DNA of 64,000 nt, taken from an uncultured Aquimarina sp. (lineage in GTDB: Bacteria; Bacteroidota; Bacteroidia; Flavobacteriales; Flavobacteriaceae). Location: positions 35,438 to 99,437 of the forward strand of contig CANMCO010000015.1 in NCBI GenBank assembly GCA_947496355.1, given 5' to 3'. The first letter of the stretch is position 1. The number at the start of each line of letters is the position of its first letter. Positions 1-10,708 of this stretch are shown here, piece by piece. A model generated the notes under the pieces. The model made no database searches. It was not told where the DNA came from and was given only the letters and a program-made list of their open reading frames with translations. The translations under genes were made by a program, and so were the position numbers.

Positions 1-17
1 TACTAACAATTCATTCT

Positions 18-1208
18 CTAGACAACCCTTTTAATTGCTTCGATCATTTTTGAGGCCCTTTCGTTTACTTCGGCTTCTGTCCAACCTAGTTTTATTAAAC
101 AGGAAACTGTGCGGCCCATCCATAAATCACTGGATTCAAAAGATGTATTGTTTTTTTGGAGTCCAGATTGTAATTCTTTAGAAAGTTTTCCTAAGGACTT
201 TTGTTCCAAAAGATGCTCCCATTTTTTATAATAGTGCCAATTATTGTCAAACCAATAAAAACAAGCATCTACACCATTTTTTCCAAGAGCTTTGTGTGCT
301 TTTCGTGCTACATTTTCATTTGGTAAAAATATATTTAGAAACGCATAACTCTCTACTCCCGTTTCTGGTACACGTCTAAAAGTTACTTCTGGAATTGTTG
401 ATAATGCATCACGTAAAATGGTGTAATTTTTTTCCTGAATGGCTATTGTATTATCTAATTTCCTAAGTTGTGCTATACCTACAGCAGCATTTAATTCTGA
501 TAATCTATAGTTATATCCTAAAAAGGGATGTGTCTCTGCTCCGCGATCATTACCAACATGATCATGACCGTGATCTTGATATTTATGTGCTCTATCGGCA
601 AATTCTTCAGAATTGGTTATTAATCCTCCTCCTTCACCACAGGTTACTGTTTTTACATAATCAAAAGAAAAACAGCCTAAATCACCATAACTACCTAAAG
701 GTTTGCCATCATAAGTTCCACCAATGGCTTGACAGGCATCCTCTAATAAAATCAGATTATGTGTGTCACAAATTGCTCTTAATGCTTTTAGATCAGCCAT
801 AGATCCACACATGTGTACAGGCATTATGGCTTTAGTTTTTGAAGTAATAGCAGCTTGTACTGCTTTTGGTGCTAATGTTAGTGTATCATCAATATCACAT
901 AATACAGGTGTTGCACCAACAGAAAGAATTGCTTCAAAACTTGCAACAAACGTAAATGTTGGCATTATTACTTCATCACCCGATCCTATACCTGCGCTGG
1001 CTAATGCAACTGTCAAAGCTGCTGTACCACTAGATACAACTTGAGCATATTTGGTTTGCATTCTATTTGCCAGATCCTTTTCAAGTTCTAATGCCTTGTA
1101 ATGACCATTTCTTATAGGATCAAAACCGTATCTCATTAAAACTCCATTGTCCAAAACGTCTTGAACTTCTTTCTTTTCTTCTGCACCAAATAACTCAAAT
1201 CCTGGCAT
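18..1208 (-). CDS. DegT/DnrJ/EryC1/StrS family aminotransferase
   Basis: ORF 396 aa; PLP aminotransferase motifs (SSGTAALTVAL, LEDACQAIGGTYDGKPLGSYGDLGCFSF, GEGGGLI). Confidence 0.93.
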   Translation of the reverse strand: MPGFELFGAEEKKEVQDVLDNGVLMRYGFDPIRNGHYKALELEKDLANRMQTKYAQVVSSGTAALTVALASAGIGSGDEVIMPTFTFVASFEAILSVGATPVLCDIDDTLTLAPKAVQAAITSKTKAIMPVHMCGSMADLKALRAICDTHNLILLEDACQAIGGTYDGKPLGSYGDLGCFSFDYVKTVTCGEGGGLITNSEEFADRAHKYQDHGHDHVGNDRGAETHPFLGYNYRLSELNAAVGIAQLRKLDNTIAIQEKNYTILRDALSTIPEVTFRRVPETGVESYAFLNIFLPNENVARKAHKALGKNGVDACFYWFDNNWHYYKKWEHLLEQKSLGKLSKELQSGLQKNNTSFESSDLWMGRTVSCLIKLGWTEAEVNERASKMIEAIKRVV

Positions 1209-1334
1209 AGCACTATTATTAAATTAAAAACTCTTTCCGCAAAAGTACCGAAAAGAGTTTTGATATTTGAGTTGCTATTTTATATTTTTTTACATCCCAT
1301 TAAATAAAGGTAATTAGAATGTATTCTATAAAAT

Positions 1335-1964
1335 CTAAATATGGATTACGGTATCATCAATAGAGCGTCTAACTTTTTTAAATTCTGAAAACATATCATC
1401 TTTTGCCCTATAACCTACAGGTAATACTAGGACCGATTTAAGATCCATCTCGTTAAGTTTCAGAATCTCATCATATTTTTCAGGAATAAAACCTTCCATT
1501 GGGCAAGCATCAATTTCTTCTAAAGCGCAAACAGTTAGTAAGTTGCCCATTGCTAGATACGCCTGTTTTGAGGCCCAATTTGAGATTTCTTCGATGGGTT
1601 TATCTTTGAATGACTCTACAAGTTGCTGTTTAAATGGTTTTAATATTTCTTCTGGAGTATTTCTCGTGGACTTCACATTATCAAAATGTTTAACGATATA
1701 ATCTTCGCCAACGACGTTTTCAATACAAAATACTAATACATGAGAAGCATCCGCCACTTGTTCCTGATTCCATGAATGTATTGTAAGTTCTTTTTGAAGT
1801 GATTTGTCACTAATTACAACTAATTTAAGGGGTTGAAGACCATAGGATGTGGCTGTAAGATTAAACGCTTCAGTAAGTGTATCTATTTTTTCCTGAGGAA
1901 GAATTCTTTTATTATCAAATTTTTTGGTGGCATATCGCCAACGTAAACTATCTAAAATATTCAT
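1335..1964 (-). CDS. NAD(P)H-dependent oxidoreductase, nitroreductase family
   Basis: ORF; MNILDSLRWRYATKKFDNKRILPQEKI...SYGLQPLKLVVISD; start trimmed to internal Met at 1964. Confidence 0.88.
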   Translation of the reverse strand: MNILDSLRWRYATKKFDNKRILPQEKIDTLTEAFNLTATSYGLQPLKLVVISDKSLQKELTIHSWNQEQVADASHVLVFCIENVVGEDYIVKHFDNVKSTRNTPEEILKPFKQQLVESFKDKPIEEISNWASKQAYLAMGNLLTVCALEEIDACPMEGFIPEKYDEILKLNEMDLKSVLVLPVGYRAKDDMFSEFKKVRRSIDDTVIHI

Positions 1965-2052
1965 TCGATTTTTTTTAATATAATACAAAGATAATAGGAT
2001 AAGATTTACCTTTGATGGATATATCAATAAGAAAAAACTATATCACAATTGT

Positions 2053-2445
2053 ATGAACAATATAGATGACTTGATTAAAAAATCTGAAACCAGAATTTTT
2101 AAAGCTGTGTTTCCTAATACCACAAATCATTATGAGACTTTATTTGGTGGTACTGCATTACAATTAATGGATGAGGTATCATTTATTTGTGCAACTCGTT
2201 TTAGTAGAAAAAAAGTGGTTACCATATCTTCAGATAAAGTTGATTTTGAAAAACCTATCCCAGAAGGAACTATTATTGAGTTAGTCGCTAAAGTTTCTGA
2301 AGTTGGTAGAACCAGTTGCGTTGTAAATGTTGAAATTTATAAAGAGGACATGTATAGTTATGAGCGTGAATTAGCGGTAACTGGGCTATTTAAGTTTGTG
2401 GCTATAGGAAATGATAAAAAACCAATACCTATTATTAATGAATAA
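2053..2445 (+). CDS. acyl-CoA thioesterase (hotdog fold)
   Basis: ORF 130 aa; VFPNTTNHYETLFGGTALQLMDEVSFICATRFSRKKVVT pattern. Confidence 0.88.
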   Translation: MNNIDDLIKKSETRIFKAVFPNTTNHYETLFGGTALQLMDEVSFICATRFSRKKVVTISSDKVDFEKPIPEGTIIELVAKVSEVGRTSCVVNVEIYKEDMYSYERELAVTGLFKFVAIGNDKKPIPIINE

Positions 2446-2450
2446 AGCAC

Positions 2451-2496
2451 AAAAAAGAGGCTGTCTAAAAAATATTTTTTAGACAGCCTCTTTTTT
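2451..2496. terminator. bidirectional Rho-independent terminator
   Basis: Perfect inverted repeat AAAAAAGAGGCTGTCTAAAAAATATTTTTTAGACAGCCTCTTTTTT between convergent genes. Confidence 0.9.
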
Positions 2497-2508
2497 GTTT
2501 TGAAGCGA

Positions 2509-3990
2509 CTAGCTTTTCACTAGTTGCTTTATTTTTATTTTGAATGCGGCAAAGATTAAAGTCATAATGGGACTTAACCAATTAAATATTGCAAATAAAG
2601 CATATTCTGCTACAGGAACACCCAATACACCACTTTGATAGGCTCCACATGTATTATAAGGTATTAATACCGAAGTAACCGTTCCTGTGTCTTCAAGCGT
2701 TCTACTTAAGTTTTCCGGTGCCAATCCTTTGTCTTTAAAAGCTTTTGCATACATTCTACCAGGTACAACGATAGCCAGATATTGATCAGAGGCAGTTGCA
2801 TTAAGAACTATGCAGCTTAATGCAGTACTTGCAAAAAGACCAAATACAGTATCAAACAAACTTAATAATGCCTTACTAATTCTTGCAAGAGCACCAATTG
2901 CATCCATAACGCCACCAAAAACCATTGCGCAAACAATTAACCAAATCGTGCCTAACATTCCATACATTCCTCCAGAGGTGAATAAATCGTTTAATTCTTC
3001 ACTGGTAGTCTCTACTGCAGTATCAACAGTCATAGCATTCATAACTCCCATATATGCAGAGTTAAAAGTAAGCTCTGTACTTCCGGCTATTTTCATGACA
3101 ATATCGGGTTGTGCAATAATTGCGGCAATCGCACCTAGTAGTGTTCCAGCTAATAAAGCTATAAGGGGAGGGGTTTTTTTAATGATTAATCCAATTACCA
3201 TGATGGGCACAATAAATAACCAAGGTGAAATGTTGAACGCACTTTTAATGGCTTTTAATTGACCATCGATTTCTGGAGTACCGGTAGTATCTATAGAAAA
3301 ACCTATAATGATAAAAACAATAAGTGTAATTATAACAGTAGGTACTGTAGTATATGTCATATATTTTATATGGGAAAACAATTCTCCTCCTGCCATAGCA
3401 GGTGCAAGATTTGTAGTATCAGATAGAGGAGACATTTTATCTCCAAAATAGGCGCCTGAGATTACTGCTCCTGCTGTCATTCCTAATGAGATGCCTAAAG
3501 TATCACCAATTCCTATTAATGCAATACCTACTGTTGCCGATGTGGTCCAAGAACTACCGGTAGCAATAGATATGATTGCACAGATAATTACACAAGCGGC
3601 CAGGAAAATAGTTGGATTTAAGATTTGTAATCCATAATATATCATAGTAGGAATGATCCCGCTAATTAGCCATGTTCCAGCCAGAGATCCTACCATTAGT
3701 AAGATAAGAAGTGCTCCTGTTGTTGATTTTACATTGCGGGCAACTTCTTCCATCATTTGTTTATAGGATACCTTATTAAAGAAACCTACAATTGCGGCAA
3801 CGGCAGCACCAAGAAGTAAGATGAACTGATTACTTCCGCTTAATGCGTCATCACCAAACATATATACATTATAGAATAACATCGCCACTAATATTACTAC
3901 AGGTACTAGTGCTTCCCAGATGTTTAATTCTCTATTTTCAATAATATCTTCGTTTTGGGGGTCAGTAGGAGTGATGTTTTGACTTTCCAT
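2509..3990 (-). CDS. Na+/H+ antiporter, NhaC family
   Basis: ORF 493 aa, polytopic; GAYFGDKMSPLSDTTNLAPAMAG typical of NhaC. Confidence 0.9.
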   Translation of the reverse strand: MESQNITPTDPQNEDIIENRELNIWEALVPVVILVAMLFYNVYMFGDDALSGSNQFILLLGAAVAAIVGFFNKVSYKQMMEEVARNVKSTTGALLILLMVGSLAGTWLISGIIPTMIYYGLQILNPTIFLAACVIICAIISIATGSSWTTSATVGIALIGIGDTLGISLGMTAGAVISGAYFGDKMSPLSDTTNLAPAMAGGELFSHIKYMTYTTVPTVIITLIVFIIIGFSIDTTGTPEIDGQLKAIKSAFNISPWLFIVPIMVIGLIIKKTPPLIALLAGTLLGAIAAIIAQPDIVMKIAGSTELTFNSAYMGVMNAMTVDTAVETTSEELNDLFTSGGMYGMLGTIWLIVCAMVFGGVMDAIGALARISKALLSLFDTVFGLFASTALSCIVLNATASDQYLAIVVPGRMYAKAFKDKGLAPENLSRTLEDTGTVTSVLIPYNTCGAYQSGVLGVPVAEYALFAIFNWLSPIMTLIFAAFKIKIKQLVKS

Positions 3991-4323
3991 GCGTTGAATT
4001 AGAAATTTTATGAATGTAATGTTACGATATTAATAAAATCTATGCAACGTCTGTATTCAGTTTAATTCATTAAAATACATAATATAGGCTATTATTTGTG
4101 ATGAAGTAGACTGGATTAATTCACTTAATCTTGTTTTTAGGTATTTTATCGATAATAGCTATGTAATCAATTCATCATTTTACTAAACAATTGATGATTC
4201 ACCGTATTTTTGAAGTGTAAAAGAAAAAAAGTAAGAGAAAAAGAAGAATTGTTTGTTTGATTGTTTTGACTTTTTTGTCCCATGACAAAGATAATTCCCC
4301 TGAATTAAGTCACCCAAAACCCC

Positions 4324-4349
4324 ATAAGCCTTGGATTTCCAAGGCTTAT
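4324..4349 (+). terminator. Rho-independent terminator without an assigned upstream gene
   Basis: ATAAGCCTTGG-ATTT-CCAAGGCTTAT followed by a T run. Confidence 0.75.
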
Positions 4350-4589
4350 TTTTTTTGTGAATGTAAATATTTTATCGCTTTCCAATATTAAAAAATGCAT
4401 TTTGACTGATTTATTTGTTTTTTGTCGATGAAATGATATTTTTGACTAACCAATATTCTATAATCTAATGGATAGCCCGGTATATTCGTAGTGTACAAAA
4501 AGAAACATAAGAAATACTAAAAATATTGATTACTATATTGAACTAAACTATTCTTTTTTTGCCCAAGTACAATTAGCCTACAAATTCTT

Positions 4590-4610
4590 AAGCCTCACCC
4601 CAAGAGGCTT
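4590..4610 (+). terminator. Rho-independent terminator without an assigned upstream gene
   Basis: AAGCCTC-ACCCCAA-GAGGCTT followed by TTTTATT. Confidence 0.7.
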
Positions 4611-4689
4611 TTTTATTGTCAAATTTTTCATTTAACTACTTTAATTGTGACGTTCTCATTTTTTATCCAGAAATTAGTCAAAAACAAAG

Positions 4690-5325
4690 GTGATGCAGAC
4701 TAATTTATATAGAGGGTTTGAGTTGTTCGTTCTTTTTATTTTACTTCCAATAAGTTTTTTACTTGATTATCATGTAGTTTTTAAAATTATGCCAACAATT
4801 TTAGGGTTTATATATATCTTATTTATTCTTAAAAGGGAAGGTCTTCTAAAATTGAAATTACCTGATAAATCATACTGGAAACCATTTTGGAAAGAAACAG
4901 TTATCAAATTGGCCATTATAGTTATAATAACAGGATTGTACGTGTTTTTTGTGGCTCCAGATAAATTATTTTCTGTTTTAATAAAGAGACCAGAGTTATG
5001 GGTAATGATTTTATTTATTTATACTTTTTTATCAGTATGGCCACAAGAAATTATTTATAGAACATTTTTTTATGAACGTTACGAAGGATTAATTCCCAAT
5101 AAATGGTTATTTGTTTTTATAAATGCTATTCTTTTTTCTTTAGCACATCTTTTTTTGGGTAGTTTTTTGGTACAGTTATTAACTTTCATAGGTGGTCTGT
5201 TGTTTGCGTATACCTATCAAAAAACAAAGTCAACCACCTTAGTTTCTGTAGAACATGCTATCTATGGTAACTGGTTATTTACGGTTGGTATGGGGGAAAT
5301 GCTAGCATTTCCAGGTACAGAATAG
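4690..5325 (+). CDS. CPBP-family (Abi/CAAX-like) intramembrane metalloprotease
   Basis: ORF 211 aa; QEIIYRTFFYERY, FSLAHLFLG, EHAIYGN motifs in hydrophobic context. Confidence 0.78.
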   Translation: MMQTNLYRGFELFVLFILLPISFLLDYHVVFKIMPTILGFIYILFILKREGLLKLKLPDKSYWKPFWKETVIKLAIIVIITGLYVFFVAPDKLFSVLIKRPELWVMILFIYTFLSVWPQEIIYRTFFYERYEGLIPNKWLFVFINAILFSLAHLFLGSFLVQLLTFIGGLLFAYTYQKTKSTTLVSVEHAIYGNWLFTVGMGEMLAFPGTE

Positions 5326-5895
5326 TTATACAAAATATTCAATCAACTGTCTTATGGCTTTTCCGCGGTGTCCGATTTTATTCTTTTCAGAAAGCGGAAG
5401 CTCGGCAAATGTTTCGGTATGTTCTTCTGGTAAAAAAATTGGATCATAACCAAAACCACCTTCTCCTTTCTTACTCACGGTAATGCTTCCTTTGCAAATT
5501 CCTGTAAATGTGGTTAGCTTTCCCTCTATCTCCAAAGCAATTACAGTCTTAAATTGGGCGTTTCGATTTTCTTTTCCATCCAATTCGTTCAATAGTTTTT
5601 TCATATTGGCATTGGCATCTTTTGCTGTTCCGGCATATCTGGCAGAGAAAACCCCAGGTGCACCATTTAATGCCTCAACTTCAAGTCCAGTATCATCTGC
5701 AAAACAATTGTAGCCATAATGTTCCCAGATATACTTTGCTTTTTGCTTTGCGTTTCCTTCTATGGTAGGGGAGGTTTCAGGAATATCTTCTTCACATCCA
5801 ATATCTGAAAGCGACAGCAATTCAATTTGAGAAGGAATAAGTGCTTTAACTTCTTTTAATTTGTTCTGATTATTGGTTGCGAATACTAATTTCAT
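5326..5895 (-). CDS. non-canonical purine NTP diphosphatase (RdgB/HAM1 family)
   Basis: ORF 189 aa; [51 protein letters not shown]. Confidence 0.95.
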   Translation of the reverse strand: MKLVFATNNQNKLKEVKALIPSQIELLSLSDIGCEEDIPETSPTIEGNAKQKAKYIWEHYGYNCFADDTGLEVEALNGAPGVFSARYAGTAKDANANMKKLLNELDGKENRNAQFKTVIALEIEGKLTTFTGICKGSITVSKKGEGGFGYDPIFLPEEHTETFAELPLSEKNKIGHRGKAIRQLIEYFV

Positions 5896-5915
5896 TTTGA
5901 ATTTTTAATAAATAA

Positions 5916-6440
5916 TTATGCCTCGGCATCGTAGTCAGAAACCCACTTTCCTTGTACCTTGAGTACTTGTTCTATTACATCTCTAACACATCCTTTTCCT
6001 CCTTTTTTAAAAGAAATGTATTTTGAAACCTCTTTAACTTCTGCAACAGCATCTTGTGGACAGGTAGGTAAACCAATCATTTGCATCACCGGAAGATCGG
6101 GAATGTCATCGCCCATGTATAGCACGTTTTCTAATTTGACATTTCGGTTATTTAAGTATTCATTTAGTTGCTGTACTTTTTGGTGTGCTCCAAGGTATAT
6201 ATCTTTTATCCCTAATCCTGCTAATCGTTTTCTAACACCTTCATTTTTCCCTCCAGAAATTATACATACGTTAAACCCCTGCATGGTAGCAGTTTTGAGC
6301 GCATAGCCATCTTTTATATTCATTGTTCTTAGGAGCTCTCCATCAGTATTTATGAGTACAGTACCATCTGTTAGTACGCCATCCACATCAAAAATAAAAG
6401 TGGTGATATGTTGCAGATATTCTTTATAACTTTTTTCCAT
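5916..6440 (-). CDS. HAD-IIIA family hydrolase, KdsC-like phosphatase
   Basis: ORF 174 aa; FDVDGVLTDG, YMGDDIPDLPVM. Confidence 0.92.
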   Translation of the reverse strand: MEKSYKEYLQHITTFIFDVDGVLTDGTVLINTDGELLRTMNIKDGYALKTATMQGFNVCIISGGKNEGVRKRLAGLGIKDIYLGAHQKVQQLNEYLNNRNVKLENVLYMGDDIPDLPVMQMIGLPTCPQDAVAEVKEVSKYISFKKGGKGCVRDVIEQVLKVQGKWVSDYDAEA

Positions 6441-7188
6441 ATTTAGATTGTATTGCCTTAGTTAATGCTTTGTAAGCTTCCTTGTGTGATGTATTAGATA
6501 AAATTTTTAAATGTCGCGCTATGGTTTCGTAATCATTTCGAATTGCTGGACCTGTCTGTGCCTTATTAGGGTCTATTTCTATAGCTTTTTGAGCAGTTTC
6601 AAGTAATAGAGGGTGTAAAATTTCAAAAGGGATATTGTTTTCTTTGCATATATCATTTCCTACAGAAAACAAATAATTAGTAAAATTATTTACAAACACG
6701 GCAGATACATGTAAAATGTTTCGTTGTTCTGATGAAATCTTATAAACCTTTTGAGATAATGTAGTTGCAAGCTTTTCTAAAATCATTACATTTTTTTCCT
6801 GATCGGTCTCTATGCAAATTGGAATGGTACTAAAATCTACCTTTTTATCCTTACTGAAGGATTGAAGCGGATAGAACACTCCTTTTTGATTTGAGTTGTC
6901 TAGTGCCTGCATTGGGACACTCCCAGAAGTATGAACCACAAACCTATTTTCAAAAGGAAGCTTCTCAGAGATTTCTCCTATTGCATCATCACTTACTGCC
7001 AATATATATAGATCGGCTTCTTTTAAAAGCTTGATATCATCTGTAATCGTATTTTTTTCTTGATCCGGATGCAAGGATAAACCTCTTCGATTATAACATT
7101 GCACAATAGCTACAGAGTTTTGTTTTCTAAAAGCACTGTACAGGTGTTGCGCAATATTTCCGGCACCAAGAATTACTATTCTAATCAT
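6424..7188 (-). CDS. Rossmann-fold protein with DUF2520 domain
   Basis: ORF; MIRIVILGAGNIAQHLYSAF; FVHTSGSVPMQAL; FYPLQSFSK; start trimmed to 7188; overlaps the downstream HAD gene. Confidence 0.85.
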   Translation of the reverse strand: MIRIVILGAGNIAQHLYSAFRKQNSVAIVQCYNRRGLSLHPDQEKNTITDDIKLLKEADLYILAVSDDAIGEISEKLPFENRFVVHTSGSVPMQALDNSNQKGVFYPLQSFSKDKKVDFSTIPICIETDQEKNVMILEKLATTLSQKVYKISSEQRNILHVSAVFVNNFTNYLFSVGNDICKENNIPFEILHPLLLETAQKAIEIDPNKAQTGPAIRNDYETIARHLKILSNTSHKEAYKALTKAIQSKYGKKL

Positions 7189-7326
7189 TCTGCTAAAATA
7201 AGGAAGTTGCCAGAAAAAAATCAATAACATTAACACTTCTGTTAAAACCATTAAATCAAAAGCGCATAATACAATTTTATCGTGCTAAAAACATTAAATT
7301 TGCCGAGCTAAAAAAGAAAGATAATT

Positions 7327-10300
7327 ATGCAAGATAAGTTAGCAAGCATTTTGTTCTCTACACGATTAATGGCACTTTTATTTATCGTTTTCGCAGTTTC
7401 TATGGGAATAGGCACATTTCTAGAAGATGCTTATGGTACTACGGCCGCAAGAATCTGGATATACAATACCTGGTGGTTTGAAGCGATAATGGTATTTTTT
7501 GCCATTAATTTTTGTGGTAATATTTTTAGATATAAACTATATAAACGAGATAAATGGGCGACATTGTTATTGCATTTATCTTTTATTTTAATAATCGTGG
7601 GCGCTTTTGTGACACGTTATATTAGTTATGAAGGCGTTATGCCAATTCGTGAAGGAGAAACAACAGCTACTTTTCTATCTGAAAAGACCTATTTGAAGAT
7701 ATTTTTGGACGGTGAAATTAACGGAGAACCGCGTAGAAGAATCATTTCAGAGGCATTAGAATTGGCTGAAGCGACCAATAATGATTTTGTGATTAATACT
7801 GATTATAACAAACAACCCGTTACAATTGAATACAAAAACTATATCCAAGGTGCAGAAATGGGGTTGGTACCTTCAGAAGGAGGAGAAAATTATTTAAAAA
7901 TTGTTGAAGCTGGAGATGGAGATCGCCATGATCATTTTCTTAAGGAAGGAGAGGTATCCAATATACATAATGTATTAATAGCATTTAATGCAGCTACACC
8001 TGGGGCTATTAATATTACATATAAAAATGACAGTTATTTTATCGAATCTCCATTTGAAGGTTCGTATTTAAGGATGGCGGATCAAAAAGAAGGTTTGGTT
8101 TTTAAAGATAGCCTACAGCCGTTAATGCTTCGCTCATTATATCAAACTGCTGGAATGCAATTTGTAATTCCGGATCCGGTAATTAAGGGTACGTATGATA
8201 TTGTTCCAATTGAAGAAAAGGATAAAGGACAGCAAGATGCTTTAATTTTTAATGTTTCAACCAAAGGAGAAACGAAAGAAGTTAAACTGTTAGGGGGTAA
8301 AGGGTATAATAGTGATATGACCAAAGTTACTCTTGGCGGATTAGATATGTACTTTGGATATGGCTCTAAAGAAATGGAATTACCCTTTGCGTTGAAATTA
8401 AATGATTTTATAGCAGAAAAGTACCCGGGTACTAAGAATGTGTATAAATCTTTTAAAAGTAAGGTAGATATTGTAGAAGGAGGTAATTCACAACCTTACG
8501 ATATATATATGAACCATGTTTTGGATCACAAGGGATATCGATTTTTTCAAGCTTCTTTTGATCCGGATGAAAAAGGAACGGTGTTGTCTGTAAACCACGA
8601 TCGTTGGGGTACTTTGATTACATATACCGGATATATGTTATTATATCTTGGATTGATGTTAATTCTCTTTACCAAAGGATCTCGTTTTAAGGATTTAGAA
8701 AAAATGCTCAACAAAGTAAAGTCTAAAAAGAAAGCGCTAACAGCATTTCTGATCTTGATGATATCAACGTTATCGTTTGCACAAGATCAACCAGGTCATT
8801 CTGGGCATTTACAAACTTTACCAAGTAAGACGCAGTTAGATTCTGTGATAAAAGATAATGCGGTAAGTAAAGAACATGCAGCAGAATTTGGAAGCATTGT
8901 AATCCAGGATGAACGCGGTAGAATGAAGCCTGTAAATACATTTTCTTCAGAATTACTTCGTAAACTTAGTAAAAAGGAGACTTATGAGGGCTTAAATGCA
9001 GATCAGGTTTTTGTATCTATGGTAGAGAATCCATTTATATGGTACAGTGTTCCTATTATCGAAATACAACGAGAAAACGATAGTATCCGAAAAATACTTG
9101 GAGTTCCAAAAACCGAAAGAAGAGTGTCTCTTATTGATTTAGTAGAACCCGACGGGTCCTATAAGTTAACACCTTACCTAGAACGCGCCAGTAGTACAAA
9201 TACACCCAGTAGTTTTGAAAAAGATTTTCTTAAGACGCATGAAAAATTTTATTTACTTAATCAAGCGTTAGGAGGGGGGATTCTTAGAATCTTTCCTGTA
9301 CCCGGAGATGAAAGTAATAAATGGGTTTCTGTACCAGAATTAAATGAGTACAAGTTTAGTGGTATGGATTCTGTATATACCAGGCAGATTACTCAAATAT
9401 ACAGGCAATCGTTGCAAGAAGCTCGAGCCACGGGTGATTATAGTAAACCAAATCAATATGTGGCAAGTATAAAAAGTTTTCAGAAAAAATTTGGAAGCGA
9501 AGTACTACCAAGTGATAAAAAAATTAAGGCCGAGATAGCGCTTAATAAATATGATATTTTTAGAACATTGTATCGATATTATGGCATCGTAGGTTTATTG
9601 TTAATGATTTTCGTGATTTTTAGGATATTCAAGGAGTCTAAGATTATAATAGGTATAGTAAATACGACAATAGGCTTAGTTGTCCTTCTTTTTATAGCAC
9701 ACACAGCTGGATTAATAATTCGTTGGTACGTCTCTGGCCATGCACCTTGGAGTGATGCCTATGAATCCATGATATATGTTGCCTGGATGACATTGGCGAT
9801 TGGTTTGGCCTTTGGTAAAAGAAGTAATCTTACTATAGCAGCAACAACATTTGTGGCGGCAATTATATTGTTTTTTGCACACGAAAACTGGACAGATCCA
9901 GCCATTGCGAATTTGCAGCCGGTATTAGATTCGTATTGGGTACTAATTCATGTATCAATAATTGTAGGTAGCTATGGACCATTTTTTGTTGGTGCAATTT
10001 TGGGTATCCTTTCTTTATTATTAATGATATTAACCACCAATTCGAACAAAAAACGAATGGATCTTAATATAAAGGAAATAACTATTATTAACGAGATGGC
10101 ATTAACCATTGGTTTAGTTATGCTTACCATTGGTAATTTTCTTGGAGGTATGTGGGCCAACGAAAGTTGGGGTCGTTATTGGGGCTGGGACCCAAAAGAA
10201 ACCTGGGCCTTAGTTAGTATTATGGTTTATGCCTTTGTAATACATATGAGACTTGTACCGGGATTAAGAAGTAGATGGTGGTTTAATTTAGCCTCTGTAA

Positions 10301-10497
10301 TAGCTATTTACAGTGTGCTTATGACATATTTTGGAGTGAACTTCTATCTAAAAGGATTACATTCTTACGCTAGTGGGGATAAAGTCGTTACTCCTAATAC
10401 TGTATTTTACTCTGTTGCTTTTATCGCAGTTTTAGGAATACTCTCGTATTGGAGAAATAAGGTGCATTATAAGAAAAAGAAAGAAGTGACTTCTTAA
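7327..10497 (+). CDS. fused ResB/CcsA cytochrome c biogenesis protein
   Basis: ORF 1056 aa; ResB-like N-terminus and CcsA signature GGMWANESWGRYWGWDPKETWAL. Confidence 0.93.
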   Translation: MQDKLASILFSTRLMALLFIVFAVSMGIGTFLEDAYGTTAARIWIYNTWWFEAIMVFFAINFCGNIFRYKLYKRDKWATLLLHLSFILIIVGAFVTRYISYEGVMPIREGETTATFLSEKTYLKIFLDGEINGEPRRRIISEALELAEATNNDFVINTDYNKQPVTIEYKNYIQGAEMGLVPSEGGENYLKIVEAGDGDRHDHFLKEGEVSNIHNVLIAFNAATPGAINITYKNDSYFIESPFEGSYLRMADQKEGLVFKDSLQPLMLRSLYQTAGMQFVIPDPVIKGTYDIVPIEEKDKGQQDALIFNVSTKGETKEVKLLGGKGYNSDMTKVTLGGLDMYFGYGSKEMELPFALKLNDFIAEKYPGTKNVYKSFKSKVDIVEGGNSQPYDIYMNHVLDHKGYRFFQASFDPDEKGTVLSVNHDRWGTLITYTGYMLLYLGLMLILFTKGSRFKDLEKMLNKVKSKKKALTAFLILMISTLSFAQDQPGHSGHLQTLPSKTQLDSVIKDNAVSKEHAAEFGSIVIQDERGRMKPVNTFSSELLRKLSKKETYEGLNADQVFVSMVENPFIWYSVPIIEIQRENDSIRKILGVPKTERRVSLIDLVEPDGSYKLTPYLERASSTNTPSSFEKDFLKTHEKFYLLNQALGGGILRIFPVPGDESNKWVSVPELNEYKFSGMDSVYTRQITQIYRQSLQEARATGDYSKPNQYVASIKSFQKKFGSEVLPSDKKIKAEIALNKYDIFRTLYRYYGIVGLLLMIFVIFRIFKESKIIIGIVNTTIGLVVLLFIAHTAGLIIRWYVSGHAPWSDAYESMIYVAWMTLAIGLAFGKRSNLTIAATTFVAAIILFFAHENWTDPAIANLQPVLDSYWVLIHVSIIVGSYGPFFVGAILGILSLLLMILTTNSNKKRMDLNIKEITIINEMALTIGLVMLTIGNFLGGMWANESWGRYWGWDPKETWALVSIMVYAFVIHMRLVPGLRSRWWFNLASVIAIYSVLMTYFGVNFYLKGLHSYASGDKVVTPNTVFYSVAFIAVLGILSYWRNKVHYKKKKEVTS

Positions 10498-10708
10498 AAT
10501 TTGACCATATATAGGGACAAATTGACGATATGTTTTGTGATCATTAAAAAAGTATAGCCCCATATTTAAGATATTAATTTATTCATAATAAACACTACAA
10601 CAAGCACATAGTTTTTTTGAAATTCCTATATGTATTCCAAGTACATAGTTTTGTGTATGAATCGTAAATCTTCAATTTCTTAATTTTTTCCAATTAAAGA
10701 ATCACAAA

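Noticed and set aside
470-1044. Plus-strand ORFs 470-802 and 763-1044
   Set aside because: Antisense shadows of the DegT aminotransferase gene; low-complexity or implausible protein composition.
7327-10497. Fused ResB/CcsA as a novel fusion
   Set aside because: Such large fused cytochrome c biogenesis proteins are known in Bacteroidota; not novel.
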